Shown here: piece by piece, positions 63,292 to 64,000 of the stretch | Layout of the letters: every line of letters begins with the position of its first letter | How positions within the stretch are numbered: position 1 is the stretch's first letter | Made by a program: the position numbers and the translations under genes | Assembly: GCF_016907455.1 (NCBI RefSeq) | Contig: NZ_JAFBCB010000001.1 | Location: 3,038,001 to 3,102,000 of the forward strand | Length of the DNA: 64,000 bases | Reading direction: 5' to 3' | Origin: Brachybacterium muris | GTDB taxonomy: Bacteria; Actinomycetota; Actinomycetes; Actinomycetales; Dermabacteraceae | The notes under the pieces: generated by a model | Databases searched by the model: none | Told to the model about the DNA's origin: nothing | Seen by the model: the letters and a program-made list of their open reading frames with translations, nothing else

Positions 63292-64000
63292 TCAGCTCGC
63301 CCCGTCGATCACCCGCAGCACATCGTCCGCCTGGAAGGCCTCCGAGCGGCGGTATCTACCTGTTCCCGGAGTGAGGATCCCACGGGTGACCAGGGTGTCC
63401 ACGGCGCGATGCGCGGCCACTGCAGAGACTCCCAGCTGCTCAGCGATGAACTTCGCGGTGACGACCGGCTGCTCCCTGAGGACCGGGAGGATCCGGCGGG
63501 CCGAGGAATCGGCGCGCAGGCCCGCGGCCTTCTCCGCGAGCAGCGTGTCGAGGGCACGGATCTCGTCCTGGACGCCCTGCATCCGCTCGCATGCCTCGGC
63601 GGCGATCTCGACGAAGAATCGCACCCACGCGTTCAGTGCCTCCGCCGCCTCTGACGGGTCGTCCGTACGTGAAGTGCTGAGATGCTGCACGTACTCCCGC
63701 TCTCGTGCACGGATCGCGGTGGAGACGGGGAGGAGGCCGGAGCGCACGACGCCACCACGTTCGAGGACCGCGTGGATCAGTGCTCGTCCGGCGCGTCCGT
63801 TTCCGTCCTCGAACGGGTGGATGGACTCGAACTGCAGGTGGCCGATGGCGGCGAGCAGAAGGGGATGCTCTCCGGAGCTGCTGAGGTACTGCAGGAAATC
63901 CTCCACCAGGGCGGGGACCTCACCCGGCGGAGGGGCCACATACTCTGCGCGGAGCTTGTCCCGGCCGCCGATCCACACGTCCACCCGGCGCAGACCTTCC
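63292..64000 (-). CDS. Fic family protein, 5' end beyond the window
   Basis: About 235 residues of the C-terminal part are visible. The Fic active site is HPFEDGNGRAGR, matching HPFx(D/E)GNGRxxR with catalytic His, so AMP transfer to a target protein is expected. A C-terminal winged helix follows (ARRILPVLREQPVVTAKFIA, then LGVSAVAAHRAVDTLV), typical of Fic/DOC proteins that also bind DNA or an antitoxin. The N-terminal inhibitory motif, if present, is outside the window. Confidence 0.88.
   Translation of the reverse strand, partial: EGLRRVDVWIGGRDKLRAEYVAPPPGEVPALVEDFLQYLSSSGEHPLLLAAIGHLQFESIHPFEDGNGRAGRALIHAVLERGGVVRSGLLPVSTAIRAREREYVQHLSTSRTDDPSEAAEALNAWVRFFVEIAAEACERMQGVQDEIRALDTLLAEKAAGLRADSSARRILPVLREQPVVTAKFIAEQLGVSAVAAHRAVDTLVTRGILTPGTGRYRRSEAFQADDVLRVIDGAS

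Overview
This is a very GC-rich window whose gene content, frequent GTG starts, tightly overlapping ATGA/GTGA/TGATG gene junctions and many apparently leaderless promoters (TANNNT placed 6-7 bases before the start codon) point to a high-GC actinobacterium. The set of families (DUF6318, DUF2243, CtaG, DUF3488 transglutaminase, LAXTG-anchored surface proteins) suggests Micrococcales, possibly a Brachybacterium-like member of Dermabacteraceae; the genus is an inference. It reads as a chromosomal segment with patches of gene decay. No rRNA, tRNA or CRISPR array was recognised.

Layout. 1-4.4 kb: lipid genes (PlsC-type acyltransferase, SDR, and a divergent fatty acyl-CoA reductase fused to a HAD phosphatase). 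4.4-6.1 kb: minisatellite DNA, an AbiEi-like/DUF559 protein and a nested hairpin. 6.1-11.4 kb: a polar amino-acid ABC operon whose binding-protein gene is split by an IS21-family element and whose permease and binding-protein genes each also carry a one-base homopolymer frameshift. 11.5-16.6 kb: tandem repeats, a heterodimeric ABC exporter and a DUF6318 protein. 16.6-21.6 kb: a second DUF559-type gene bracketed by hairpin-bearing direct repeats, then a methyltransferase gene split by a second, apparently identical IS21-family copy. 21.6-26.4 kb: a second heterodimeric ABC exporter operon with two small membrane proteins. 26.6-30.1 kb: a lipoprotein and a molybdate uptake operon (TOBE regulator, modA, fused modB-modC) behind a perfect palindrome. 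30.1-36.4 kb: a broken HEPN/MNT toxin-antitoxin pair, an epimerase, SbcC-SbcD and an acetyltransferase remnant.

36.5-50.9 kb: a FAD disulfide reductase, a phosphonate-type ABC operon with a double-length permease, an APC permease, a large secreted nuclease, a wall-anchored 5'-nucleotidase and a type II NADH dehydrogenase. The nuclease, the nucleotidase and the phn-like operon would fit scavenging of phosphorus from extracellular DNA and organophosphates. 51-57.2 kb: a MoxR-DUF58-transglutaminase operon divergent from a repeat-rich LAETG surface protein. 57.2-64 kb: a YihY-DUF2243-CtaG operon, a TIGR01777 epimerase, a PadR regulator with its membrane partner, a histidine-kinase fragment and a partial Fic protein.

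The most notable signals are: (i) two IS21-family copies, each with a 5-bp target duplication and a leader hairpin that would sequester the transposase ribosome-binding site; (ii) a DUF559 nuclease-like gene bounded by direct repeats that each form a hairpin; (iii) long near-perfect inverted repeats sharing the arm start CGTGAGTGGAG downstream of the secreted nuclease and nucleotidase genes; (iv) a 14-bp palindrome at the predicted transcription start of the molybdate operon; and (v) a recurring leaderless promoter architecture.
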